A stretch of DNA of 13,587 nt from Phycisphaerales bacterium (GCA_011053245.1 DRGS01000050.1:1-13587); one strand, 5' to 3'; shown: positions 1-6,594, numbered from the stretch's first letter. Numbers and translations are program-made. Notes: generated by a model not told the origin, from the letters alone.

Positions 1-222
1 CTTACGCCAAGATGGGGAGGGATGCCTGGTGAATTGGAGAAGTTTGCGATAAGAAAAATTATGTTCCAGAAATACTCCCGTCCCGTCAGCATTGTGGTGA
101 GTGGTTTCATTCGCTGCAATTCGCAGGTAATTTGAATAACCCTCTTCTTCCTTGGTAAGTTCAACTGCTCGTTCCGCAAACTTCTCCAATTCACCAGGCA
201 TCCCTCCCCATCTTGGCGTAAG
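1..222. repeat. 48-bp perfect inverted repeat at the contig edge (arms 1-48 and 175-222)
   Basis: Bases 1-48 are the exact reverse complement of 175-222, with a 126-bp spacer; the match stops abruptly at 49/174. The right arm encodes the DUF4034 motif TPRWGGMPGELEKFA, conserved in the family. The left arm, read in the gene's frame, gives an unrelated peptide (RKLLQFTRHPSPSW). The left arm is therefore the foreign copy, most simply a fold-back artefact of assembly or amplification at a contig end. Confidence 0.9.
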
Positions 223-2226
223 GTTTCGTGCTCTTTCGATATAAAGCTTATGATATCCGGGATCTATAGTGATGCCCTTTTCAAAATAATCGGCACTTAT
301 TTTATCTGGCTTACTGAGTACTCGGGCTGTTACCATCAAGGCATGATAAAGTTCAGGGTCTTTGTGCTCTAACTTTTCTGCCTTACGCAAAACATCCCAT
401 GCACAGCTTGATTCCTCTTTAAGTACTTTCCAGCCTTCTTCGGAAACATCTTTTGCCCAGCCACCGCCTCGACCAAACCAGCCCAAAGATATATGAACTC
501 TGCCCAATACGATCCTTGGTGTTATTGAATCAGGTTTTTGTTTCATCCACAGATTGAGTTTCTCTAAGACAAACTCCTTTTTCGAAGGCCTGTACCCTGT
601 CCATCCGCTGTATAAATTAGTATAAAAATGTGTCAGCAGCCACTTGCCGTCTTCAGACCTTGTACGTTGAGTTCGATATTGCTCAGCTATCTCTTCCAGC
701 TTGTCAAAATCTTCATCTAATAAAAACTGCTTGATCCTTCCTATTTGACCTTGCTCATAATAGTATGCGAGACTGCCATTGTCCTCGCATATATTATCGA
801 TCAACTCAGGATAGCTGTGTATACTTGTAACCGATATCCCATTCAAATAGTTGCTATTGCAGATATTACCTTCGGCTCTTCCCCATGCACCATTGGCAAA
901 TATTATACCGTTTACTTTGTTTTCACAGCACTGGTTCTTTATCAGAACCGGCTCAAGATCACCTGCTCTAATAGCAATACCATTATAAGTATTTTCGTTA
1001 CAAATATTCTCTTCGACAACAACGCTTGCTCCATAGGAAACAGTGATCCCATTACCTGGATTATACGAACACTCGTTCTTTCTTACTGTTGCAAAGGTCT
1101 CTTCACCGGCAACTATAATTCCAGCATGGCTGTTTGTCTCACAAATATTTTCTTCCGCGGTTGATTTTGAACCATTTGTAAGTGCTATACCGTAATATTT
1201 ATGCTTTGTACAACGATTCTTGGTAAGTGTAGCTGTTGTGCCTTTTCGCGACACCTTGATACCCGACGTTTTATTCTTCTCGCAAATATTACCCTCTGCT
1301 ATAGCATTTGCCGTCCTGGTAATATAAATCCCATTCTCTTTGTTGTGCCGGCATTGATTGTTTTTCAAAAGTACATCCGTACCCTCATCTGTAATATATA
1401 TACCTTGATTATTTTGCTCGCAGGTATTGCCCTCTGCCGTAGCGTTTGCGCCACTGAAAACACAAATCCCATACTTTTCGTTATTCCGGAGAAGGTTATT
1501 TTTTAATAAAACATCTGTGCCACCATCCCTGACAATTATGCCGCTGTTGTTTTGCTCACAAGTATTACCTTCTATAGTGCCTGTACTTTTCCCTGCCATA
1601 TATATGCCGGACAATTTATTATTGCGAACAACATTGTCTTTGATAGTAGGATTAGCCGTCCCGACGACCTGAATACCATTGTATCCGTTGGACTCAATAA
1701 CACAATTGCTTATCACAGGATTGCTGTTGGCTTTTACAAGTATACCACTGCCTGGAATATTTTTTATCGTGCAGTTATTGATATTCACCGAACTGCCAAC
1801 AAAACATATCCCAGCAGCTCTGGCAGATGCTTTATTATCGCCAGATTGCTCAATCGTTAAATTCTCAACCAAACCATTCGGGCAATCGGCAAGAATTACA
1901 TGTTGCTTATCACCGGCGTCGTTTTTGATTATCACACTACCTTTGTCCTCACCGATAAGTTTTACGCCATTTCGCAATGTTATTGTTTCTTCATAAACAC
2001 CTTTTTTGACAAAAACAGTATCACCTGTTTTTGCAGAGTAGATCGCTTCTTGTATTGTAGAATGATCATCAGGCACTATAATCGTAATTGGATTGCGATC
2101 TATGTTTTTCGGTTTGCTGGTCGGCTGTTTTTGAAGACTTTCGGACTTATCAAAAATAGAATAGAAATATAACAGGCATGAAATAATAAACACTACCAGT
2201 GCTAAGACAATAATTTTTTTCCGCAT
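1..2226 (-). CDS. Parallel beta-helix (NosD-like) protein fused to DUF4034, 3' end missing
   Basis: This frame is open for 742 codons from ATG 2226 to the window edge. The start has AGAGGA about 8 bases upstream. Residues 5-24 are one hydrophobic segment (signal peptide or membrane anchor), so the protein should act outside the cytoplasm. Residues 47-93 carry the opening of PbH1 proteins (STIQEAI...GDTVFVKKGVY). From about 145 to 485 there are some 14 coils of roughly 23 residues with N-x-C-x-x-N and G-I repeated in register. From about 490 the sequence fits DUF4034: GRGGGWAKDVSEEGW (585-599), AxxxDPGYHKLY and RWGGMPGELEKFA (672-684). DUF4034 has no known biochemical role. Residues 727-742 are encoded by the inverted copy at 1-48 and are probably not real; the true C-terminus is missing. 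No enzyme active site is evident; carbohydrate or surface binding is only a guess. Confidence 0.85.
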   Translation of the reverse strand, partial: MRKKIIVLALVVFIISCLLYFYSIFDKSESLQKQPTSKPKNIDRNPITIIVPDDHSTIQEAIYSAKTGDTVFVKKGVYEETITLRNGVKLIGEDKGSVIIKNDAGDKQHVILADCPNGLVENLTIEQSGDNKASARAAGICFVGSSVNINNCTIKNIPGSGILVKANSNPVISNCVIESNGYNGIQVVGTANPTIKDNVVRNNKLSGIYMAGKSTGTIEGNTCEQNNSGIIVRDGGTDVLLKNNLLRNNEKYGICVFSGANATAEGNTCEQNNQGIYITDEGTDVLLKNNQCRHNKENGIYITRTANAIAEGNICEKNKTSGIKVSRKGTTATLTKNRCTKHKYYGIALTNGSKSTAEENICETNSHAGIIVAGEETFATVRKNECSYNPGNGITVSYGASVVVEENICNENTYNGIAIRAGDLEPVLIKNQCCENKVNGIIFANGAWGRAEGNICNSNYLNGISVTSIHSYPELIDNICEDNGSLAYYYEQGQIGRIKQFLLDEDFDKLEEIAEQYRTQRTRSEDGKWLLTHFYTNLYSGWTGYRPSKKEFVLEKLNLWMKQKPDSITPRIVLGRVHISLGWFGRGGGWAKDVSEEGWKVLKEESSCAWDVLRKAEKLEHKDPELYHALMVTARVLSKPDKISADYFEKGITIDPGYHKLYIERARNLTPRWGGMPGELEKFAERAVELTKEEEGYSNYLRIAANETTHHNADGTGVFLEHNFSYRKLLQFTRHPSPSWRK
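757..1722 (-). repeat. Tandem coding repeat, about 69 bp per beta-helix coil, two-coil super-repeat
   Basis: Within the beta-helix gene (residues about 169-490), coils of 22-24 residues recur. Two kinds alternate: one reads like NATAEGNTCEQN..GIYI, the next like TDVLLKNNQCRHN..GIYI. Adjacent pairs near 1300-1560 are also clearly similar at the DNA level. This suggests growth by duplication of two-coil (about 138-bp) units. Confidence 0.75.
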
Positions 2227-2461
2227 TTCTCATTCCTCTTTTTCAAATATATAGTTTCATTGCTAAAACCAAATTGATTATGGTGTTTTGATTTCACATA
2301 TAGTATTTTCGGAGCTAAAGACTAGACAACCTATCCCAACTTCCAAGTAACCAATCAAAGATCCTCCACAGCCTTGGCGGCGGAGGACCAAATCCCTCCC
2401 CCATTTTCTACATCAAACAACCGATCATGTCAATATTATTCATGCGTCCCCCTGCCTGTCG

Positions 2462-2483
2462 CGTCGTAGCGCCAGCGAAGACG
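2462..2483. repeat. 22-nt dispersed hairpin, copy A
   Basis: The hairpin has stem CGTC/GACG, a three-by-three internal loop (GTA/GAA), then GC/GC closing a four-base loop. It sits in a longer shared context (gcctgtcgcgtcg...gaagacggg) that recurs at 2913-2948. A related element, cttcgtagc...agcgaag, lies at 2517-2537. Confidence 0.55.
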
Positions 2484-2808
2484 GGTCAACATATTCCTCA
2501 TCTAAAATCGCAGATTCTTCGTAGCTGAATAGCGAAGTAGAACACAATAATTCCACCCCTAACCCCAAAATAAATCTTTTCTTCGTGTCCTTCGTCTCCT
2601 TTGTGCCCTTCATTCTGTTAGTAGTTTAAATATTATGATCTTTATCTGTTCTTCGTGTTCTTCGTGTCCGTAGCCTGCCCTGAGCGCAGTCGAACGGGTG
2701 GTTCAAAAAAAGACCTGTTCGATCCGCGAGTTTCGCGGATAAAATCTTTCCTTTGCGCCTCTGCACCTTTGCGGGATAAAATCTTTCTTCGTATTTCACA
2801 GAAAAAAC

Positions 2809-2837
2809 TTGACAAATAACACAAAGCTTTGTATAAT
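2809..2837 (+). promoter_or_regulatory. Perfect-consensus sigma70 promoter (TTGACA-17-TATAAT)
   Basis: TTGACA at 2809-2814 and TATAAT at 2832-2837 are separated by exactly 17 bases; transcription would begin near 2844. No credible coding region follows on this strand before 3811, so the product would be an untranslated RNA or a very long leader. The match is seen directly; activity is inferred. Confidence 0.65.
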
Positions 2838-2843
2838 GGCTAA

Positions 2844-3038
2844 TTAACAATCAGGATAGATTGTAGTTATGTATAGTATAAAAAAATTCGTATACATTCG
2901 TGTTAATTCGTGGCCTGTCGCGTCGGAACTTTGGTGAAGACGGGTTCAAGTAGTTAAAAAACGTGAAAAAATGACAAAAACGAAACAATTTGAATACACC
3001 ACAAAACCCTCACTTTTTCAGAGGGTTCCTGTGTTTTT
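2844..3038 (+). ncRNA. Candidate small RNA of about 195 nt
   Basis: The span runs from the predicted start of the consensus promoter to a terminator-like hairpin: AACCCTC (3005-3011) pairs perfectly with GAGGGTT (3021-3027), followed by CCTGTG and TTTTT (3034-3038). The T-run is six bases from the stem, so termination may be weak. The RNA would begin with a hairpin (ACAATC/GATTGT, 2847-2864) and contain the GA-rich hairpin at 2921-2942. I recognise no Rfam family. This is an inference from boundaries only. Confidence 0.25.
2921..2942. repeat. 22-nt dispersed hairpin, copy B
   Basis: It has the same length and architecture as the copy at 2462-2483: CGTC/GACG stem, purine internal loop GGA/GAA, then AC/GT where copy A has GC/GC. 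The G-C to A-T exchange falls on paired positions, so pairing is kept. The flanks (gcctgtcg and gggttcaa) are also shared. Confidence 0.55.
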
Positions 3039-3190
3039 AAAAATACTTTTTCTGGGAAGCAAACCCAATTTCCCAACTCAGAGAATCACTACAACTACTT
3101 GCAAAAGAGGTACTTACAACGATTTACACCCCCAAACCAACAAAAAAAGCAAACCCAATCCAAACCCAATCAAAGCCAATTTTCCTGCCG

Positions 3191-3289
3191 CTCTACTCTC
3201 CACTTTCTACCGTTCTACTATCTCAGGCCAAAGGCCTGCCTCTACTCTCCACTTTCTACCGTTCTACTCTCTCGGGCCAACGGCCCGCC
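3191..3289. repeat. Tandem 49-bp repeat, two copies, each ending in a hairpin
   Basis: The copies start at 3191 and 3240 and differ at four positions. Each ends in a 6-bp GC-rich stem with a 3-base loop: CAGGCC-AAA-GGCCTG (3224-3238) and CGGGCC-AAC-GGCCCG (3273-3287). Two of the four differences are the partners of one base pair (A3225-T3237 versus G3274-C3286). No T-run follows, so these are not terminators. Confidence 0.8.
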
Positions 3290-3518
3290 CCCAATTTCGT
3301 GGAGAAAATTTTTTACAAGAACCGAGAATCTACCAACACAACGGAAAAATCTCTGTCAGGCCTCGATTTTCGCCGCTTACTTTTCTCTATGTAGGAGTAA
3401 CTTTATCCCTCATAATCACCTAAAAACAAGGATAGCAGAATTTTTTTATTTATTTTACCATTTATCCGAAAATACCCCTTGCAATACATATTGGAATTTC
3501 GCATAATGCCTCGTTCCA

Positions 3519-3546
3519 TGCAATGGCACCTTTTAAAGCCATTGCA
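3519..3546. other. Perfect 9-bp hairpin
   Basis: TGCAATGGC (3519-3527) pairs with GCCATTGCA (3538-3546) around a 10-base loop containing TTTTAAA. It has no adjacent T-run and no coding context. It could be a regulator-binding palindrome or a structural relic. Confidence 0.5.
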
Positions 3547-3629
3547 CCATATAACTGTATGGGACGGGAATTTATCTGAAAGTTTTTTATTCTTTCGATA
3601 ACTTTTATCTTGCAACTCTTGAACATTTA

Positions 3630-3659
3630 TTGATAATAGTAGTAATATTGTATGATAAT
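3630..3659 (+). promoter_or_regulatory. Candidate sigma70 promoter for the Rrf2-mazG unit
   Basis: TTGATA (3630-3635) is 18 bases from GATAAT (3654-3659); each box matches five of six consensus bases. A start near 3666 would give a leader of about 145 nt containing three hairpins. Other A+T-rich combinations exist nearby, so the call is moderate. Confidence 0.4.
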
Positions 3660-3667
3660 ACAAATAG

Positions 3668-3780
3668 TCGGCTTGAAAAGCCGAAAAGTAACAGAATCCA
3701 TCCGATTTTGGGATGCAAAAAAGTTCATAAACGCTTTTATCCGTCGCGTAGACGGATAAGTGGTTAAGCGTAACGTTTTT
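3668..3780 (+). promoter_or_regulatory. Structured 5' leader of the Rrf2 gene
   Basis: Three consecutive hairpins occur: TCGGCTT/AAGCCGA with loop GAA (3668-3684); CATCC/GGATG (3699-3715); and a long stem of 3731-3745 with 3751-3759 plus 3766-3771, 15 perfect pairs interrupted only by the bulge GTGGTT (3760-3765) and closed by loop GCGTA. The last is followed by AACG and six Ts (3775-3780), as in an attenuator or terminator. It matches no riboswitch class I can name. Confidence 0.45.
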
Positions 3781-3810
3781 TAGATAAGTAGTATGTACGG
3801 AGGTATCAAA

Positions 3811-4209
3811 ATGAAGATTAGTAGATCAACAGGTTATGCTCTTGTAGCTGTAGGCTATATCGCGCAGAATTACAAAGAAGGCGCTGTCTTAGCCGCGAGA
3901 GTTGCCAGAGAGTACGGAATTCCGCTGGAATACTTGCTGAAGATTTTACAGCAACTCGTACGAGCAAATGTCCTGCGCAGCAAAAGAGGCCCGCGTGGTG
4001 GTTTCTTCCTGGCAAGGGAAGACACCGAGATTACACTTCTTCAGATCATCGAAGCTGTTGACGGTCCGTTGATCAGTCATCTGCATCTTGCAGAGCAGAC
4101 AAACAACGCTGCTTTCAGTCTCAGAATGGAAGGCGTATGCAAGAAGGCTACCGAAGAAGTCAAGAGGATCTATGACGCTGCGGTACTCGCTGATATTCTC
4201 GCTGGTTAA
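3811..4209 (+). CDS. Rrf2 family transcriptional regulator
   Basis: The 132-residue protein is a typical Rrf2/BadM winged-helix regulator. Family hallmarks are M-K-I-S-R-S-T-G-Y-A-L at the start, the recognition region GIPLEYLLKILQQLVRANVL (36-55), the wing SKRGPRGGFFLAR (57-69) and TLLQIIEAVDGP (75-86). The ATG at 3811 is chosen over 3793 because GGAGG (3799-3803) lies seven bases upstream and the family begins at this residue. IscR and NsrR hold an iron-sulfur cluster with three cysteines in the loop after the wing; here only Cys110 is present, so such a cluster is unlikely and the ligand is unknown. The mazG-like gene follows 14 bases on and probably shares its mRNA. Autoregulation is common in the family but not shown here. 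Confidence 0.9.
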   Translation: MKISRSTGYALVAVGYIAQNYKEGAVLAARVAREYGIPLEYLLKILQQLVRANVLRSKRGPRGGFFLAREDTEITLLQIIEAVDGPLISHLHLAEQTNNAAFSLRMEGVCKKATEEVKRIYDAAVLADILAG

Positions 4210-4223
4210 TTTGCTCTAACACC

Positions 4224-4487
4224 ATGGAAATAAAAGAATTTCAGCAATGGATTAGCGGTAAGTACGAAAAGCGAGACAGGCAGCGCGGAACGTCGGCGAC
4301 TTTTATGTGGTTCATAGAGGAGATCGGCGAGTTAGCGACAGCGCTTTCTGGCGACGATATTGACAACAAGCAGGAAGAGTTTGCTGATGTACTTGCATGG
4401 CTTTGTACGCTGGCCAATATAAATGATATTGACATCGAACAGGCATGCAAAAAGTACATCGACGCAAATGTCGACGGTTTTAAGTAA
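4224..4487 (+). CDS. MazG-like nucleotide pyrophosphohydrolase
   Basis: This 87-residue single-domain protein resembles the all-alpha MazG/dUTPase-like NTP pyrophosphatases, which hydrolyse (d)NTPs to monophosphate and pyrophosphate with magnesium. The metal-binding motif is visible as EEIGE (32-36) and EEFADVLAWL (51-60), matching the ExxE...ExxD pattern. The length is close to the short MazG-like proteins and well below the two-domain E. coli MazG. The ATG at 4224 lacks a good Shine-Dalgarno site, which fits translation coupled to the Rrf2 gene ending 14 bases upstream. Substrate cannot be read from the sequence: housecleaning of aberrant nucleotides is the family's usual role. A rho-independent terminator follows 26 bases after the stop. 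Confidence 0.88.
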   Translation: MEIKEFQQWISGKYEKRDRQRGTSATFMWFIEEIGELATALSGDDIDNKQEEFADVLAWLCTLANINDIDIEQACKKYIDANVDGFK

Positions 4488-4512
4488 ACCGTTTGGATAT
4501 TGCAAAGTAATT

Positions 4513-4547
4513 AAAGGGACAGGACACCACGTTCTGTCCCTTTTTTC
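4513..4547 (+). terminator. Rho-independent terminator of the Rrf2-mazG unit
   Basis: AAAGGGACAGGAC (4513-4525) pairs with GTTCTGTCCCTTT (4531-4543), 13 pairs with one G-T wobble, loop ACCAC. The stem's closing Ts run into TTTTTTCTCT. The transporter gene on the other strand ends at 4559, so this lies between convergent genes. Confidence 0.92.
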
Positions 4548-4558
4548 TCTTGAGAGGA

Positions 4559-6589
4559 TTACACTTTTTCGTCCGCCGGCTGTATGGGCGCATCCTTTGC
4601 CCCTGCCGTTATCGCACGGAAAAAACACCAGCCAAGCCCAAAAACTATCAGCAGAAACACCACCACAAGTATGACGTATGACGTACCGCTAAGTTTATCA
4701 CCGGCAACTACATCTCCAGCGGCTGACTCTATAACTTTTGAAGTCACACGAACCAGGACGGTAGCGAAGCTTGCGCTTATTCCAAGGGTCGCGATAATAC
4801 CTGCTGCACTTACAAGAGGCGAGCTGGCCGAGTTTCGCTCGATGCTGCTATTGGCAAGGATCAGAGCGATTATCGAAAATATCAGCGACAGCGACAATGC
4901 GCAAACAAAAGTCGGCCCGGTCGCGTTCCTTTCGGTAAAAGCTATAAACACCAGAACCGCTGCGATAATCCCAAGGCACAAAGCGACCTTATCGCCCTGC
5001 CGTACGATTACCGTTTCGGTATCTTCATCTTCGGAAAACTCACCATCTCTGCCAAGCCGGCTTCGGACGCAGCTTAAGAGTATCGCCAGCGCAGGGGCAA
5101 TGATCGCAACTACGATAAAACCTACGAAATTGCTGGTGCTGAATCCCCACGCAGTGGAACTTGCAAACGCGGTCAGATTCTCAAACAAGCTCCAGAAGAA
5201 AAGCGTTCCGAGTACTATCGGGATAAATATTCGGATCGCGTAGTTCCACCATCTGCCGAGCTGCCAGTCGCTTCTTTCGTTGGCATGCCGCCGGAGATTG
5301 TCTATTCGATACAGCCAGCCGAGTACGATACACTCAAGAAGCCCCAGGAAAGCTATTCCCCACGTTCCATTGATGAAGCCGTCTATGGCACCGATCCAAT
5401 TAATGCCGCCTTTGGTAACGTAGACCAAACCGAACGCAAGGCCCACGAGACTCATAGCCGGCAGGACTATCGAACGTCGCCATCCGGTCTTGTCTACTAA
5501 TCCTGCCAGGACCGATTCGGTTATGGAAAACGCCGAGTCGATGCCCAGCGTTACAAGCGTAAAGAAAAATATCAACGACCACCACGCAGCGCCCGGCAAT
5601 TGCGCGAGCGCATAAGGGAACGCTACGAATGCAAGGCCGGGGCCGCCTTTTATGACCTGATCGACAGCAACGGGATTGCCGGACTGACCGGAGATATAAG
5701 CCATACCGCCAATGGTCGCGAAGATCGCAATGCCGGCGATGAAACTTGTGGCGAAATCCGCGATGCCGATTATTGCGGCGTTATTGTTAATGTCGCTTTT
5801 GCGATGGAGGAAACTTGCGTATGTGAGCATTACGCCGAAGGCAAGACTCAGTGAAAAGAAAACCTGCCCGAACGCAAATCGCCATGTGGTTGGTTTGGCA
5901 AGTTCCGACCAGACGGGGTCAAGGTAATAAACAAGCCCCTTCATACTGCCGGGCAGCGTCAGGCCCCGGATGGCGAGAATACAGAGCATTATCCATGGTA
6001 GAGGAACGGTCAGCCATACGATCTTGCCGACGAGCTTGACGCCCTTGAAGATGCAGAAATACATAGCGACCCACGCGATGATCAGCGGTATCAGGATATG
6101 CAACTGAAAGGGCCCTGCCGTATCGCCGCCGGTGAGATAATTATCAAAGAATTTCTCGGCGTTCTCAACACCCGCAAGCCCCGTGCCTCCCCATGGCAAA
6201 GCCCCGCCGTGATGGATTATTCCGTCAACGCTGTACTTTATGTAACTGAAGCAATACGCCAGGATGACCGGATAGTACGTTACGATCACAAAGCCTAAGA
6301 TGATCCCCCACCATCCGACGAATTCGAGTTTACGATTACATCTTCGGAATGCGTCGGGGGCGGCACGCTGGGTAAAATGGCCAAGGCTGAATTCTAAGAT
6401 CAGCATCGGGATGCCGATACAGAACATCGCGATAATATACGGTACGAGGAACGCTCCGCCGCCATAGCTGTAAAGTTTGTATGGGAAACCCCACAGGTTG
6501 CCGAGTCCTACAGCAGAGCCGACCGCAGCCAGCACAAAGCCTCCGCGGCTGCCCCATGTCTCTCTTTGTTCTTCGAGCAGTTCCTTCAC
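4559..6589 (-). CDS. Sodium-dependent NSS-family transporter with extra C-terminal membrane region
   Basis: This is a neurotransmitter:sodium symporter (SNF/LeuT family), an inner-membrane importer of amino acids or related small amines driven by sodium. The N-terminus carries the TM1 signature GSRGGFVLAAVGSAVGLGN followed by W-G-F-P and YGGGAF. A LeuT TM6-like segment, GQVFFSLSLAFGVMLTYAS, lies mid-protein, and FTLVTLGIDSAFSITES matches TM8. An in-frame ATG lies at 6601 without a ribosome site; GGAGG (6599-6595) is five bases before GTG 6589, so the GTG start is preferred (676 residues). Bacterial members usually have 450-530 residues. The additional 145 or so residues after an acidic linker (EFSEDEDTET) hold about four more hydrophobic segments. 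The amidohydrolase-fold gene ends 27 bases upstream, suggesting one operon. The substrate is unknown. Confidence 0.92.
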   Translation of the reverse strand: MKELLEEQRETWGSRGGFVLAAVGSAVGLGNLWGFPYKLYSYGGGAFLVPYIIAMFCIGIPMLILEFSLGHFTQRAAPDAFRRCNRKLEFVGWWGIILGFVIVTYYPVILAYCFSYIKYSVDGIIHHGGALPWGGTGLAGVENAEKFFDNYLTGGDTAGPFQLHILIPLIIAWVAMYFCIFKGVKLVGKIVWLTVPLPWIMLCILAIRGLTLPGSMKGLVYYLDPVWSELAKPTTWRFAFGQVFFSLSLAFGVMLTYASFLHRKSDINNNAAIIGIADFATSFIAGIAIFATIGGMAYISGQSGNPVAVDQVIKGGPGLAFVAFPYALAQLPGAAWWSLIFFFTLVTLGIDSAFSITESVLAGLVDKTGWRRSIVLPAMSLVGLAFGLVYVTKGGINWIGAIDGFINGTWGIAFLGLLECIVLGWLYRIDNLRRHANERSDWQLGRWWNYAIRIFIPIVLGTLFFWSLFENLTAFASSTAWGFSTSNFVGFIVVAIIAPALAILLSCVRSRLGRDGEFSEDEDTETVIVRQGDKVALCLGIIAAVLVFIAFTERNATGPTFVCALSLSLIFSIIALILANSSIERNSASSPLVSAAGIIATLGISASFATVLVRVTSKVIESAAGDVVAGDKLSGTSYVILVVVFLLIVFGLGWCFFRAITAGAKDAPIQPADEKV

Positions 6590-6594
6590 GCATA

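Larger units (their letters stand above)
2227..3810. other. AT-rich noncoding block with hairpins and degenerate dispersed repeats
   Basis: There are about 1.6 kb between the divergent beta-helix and Rrf2 genes. The frames open here lack ribosome sites and translate to low-complexity peptides (rich in N, K, P, T, Q or S). Bits such as ttcttcgtgttcttcgtg, the CCCTGAGCGCAGTCGAACGG segment (2679-2698) and repeated aaacccaat words look like degenerate intergenic repeats that I recall from planctomycete and other environmental genomes. Small hairpins are frequent: 2362-2387, 2462-2483, 2517-2537, 2722-2740 (ATCCGCGA/TCGCGGAT, loop GTT), 2847-2864, 2921-2942, 3005-3027, 3224-3238, 3273-3287, 3519-3546 and the leader hairpins after 3660. 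The 14-bp word ggataaaatctttc occurs at 2737 and 2774. No protein gene is supported. Confidence 0.7.

Noticed and set aside
757..1722. Regular repeats that might suggest a CRISPR array
   Set aside because: The period is about 69 bp, the repeats diverge, and they are in frame with a beta-helix protein. There are no identical repeats separated by unique spacers.
745..2172. Several overlapping plus-strand frames of 80-139 residues
   Set aside because: They lie antisense to the beta-helix gene, whose own frame is open for 742 codons with clear PbH1 and DUF4034 motifs. The Cys/Ile/Asn-rich peptides are mirror images of its repeats.
2626..2850. Minus-strand frames of 60-74 residues (peptides like FDCAQGRL and RKGAEAQRK)
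   Set aside because: These peptides come from degenerate intergenic repeats, have no ribosome site and overlap the consensus promoter on the other strand.
2971..3506. Plus-strand frames of 150 and 135 residues
   Set aside because: They are low-complexity (N/K/P/S/T-rich) translations of repeat DNA, including both hairpins of the tandem 49-bp repeat. There is no ribosome site, and two frames are open over the same DNA with equal plausibility.
3403..3663. Minus-strand 86-residue frame
   Set aside because: It has no ribosome site and no recognisable domain, and it contains the 9-bp hairpin at 3519-3546 and the promoter region of the Rrf2 gene.
3793..3810. Upstream ATG at 3793 as the start of the Rrf2 gene
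   Set aside because: The GGAGG site lies between it and ATG 3811 at ideal spacing for 3811, and the family's conserved N-terminus begins at 3811.
2227..3810. tRNA, rRNA or transposase remnants in the long noncoding block
   Set aside because: I found no cloverleaf with a T-arm consensus, no rRNA-like stretches and no transposase-like frame. Terminal inverted repeats with target duplications were also not visible.
3811..4487. Rrf2 plus MazG-like pair as a toxin-antitoxin module
   Set aside because: MazG-like pyrophosphohydrolases are not the MazF toxin, and Rrf2 proteins are not known antitoxins. The shared operon does not by itself support this.
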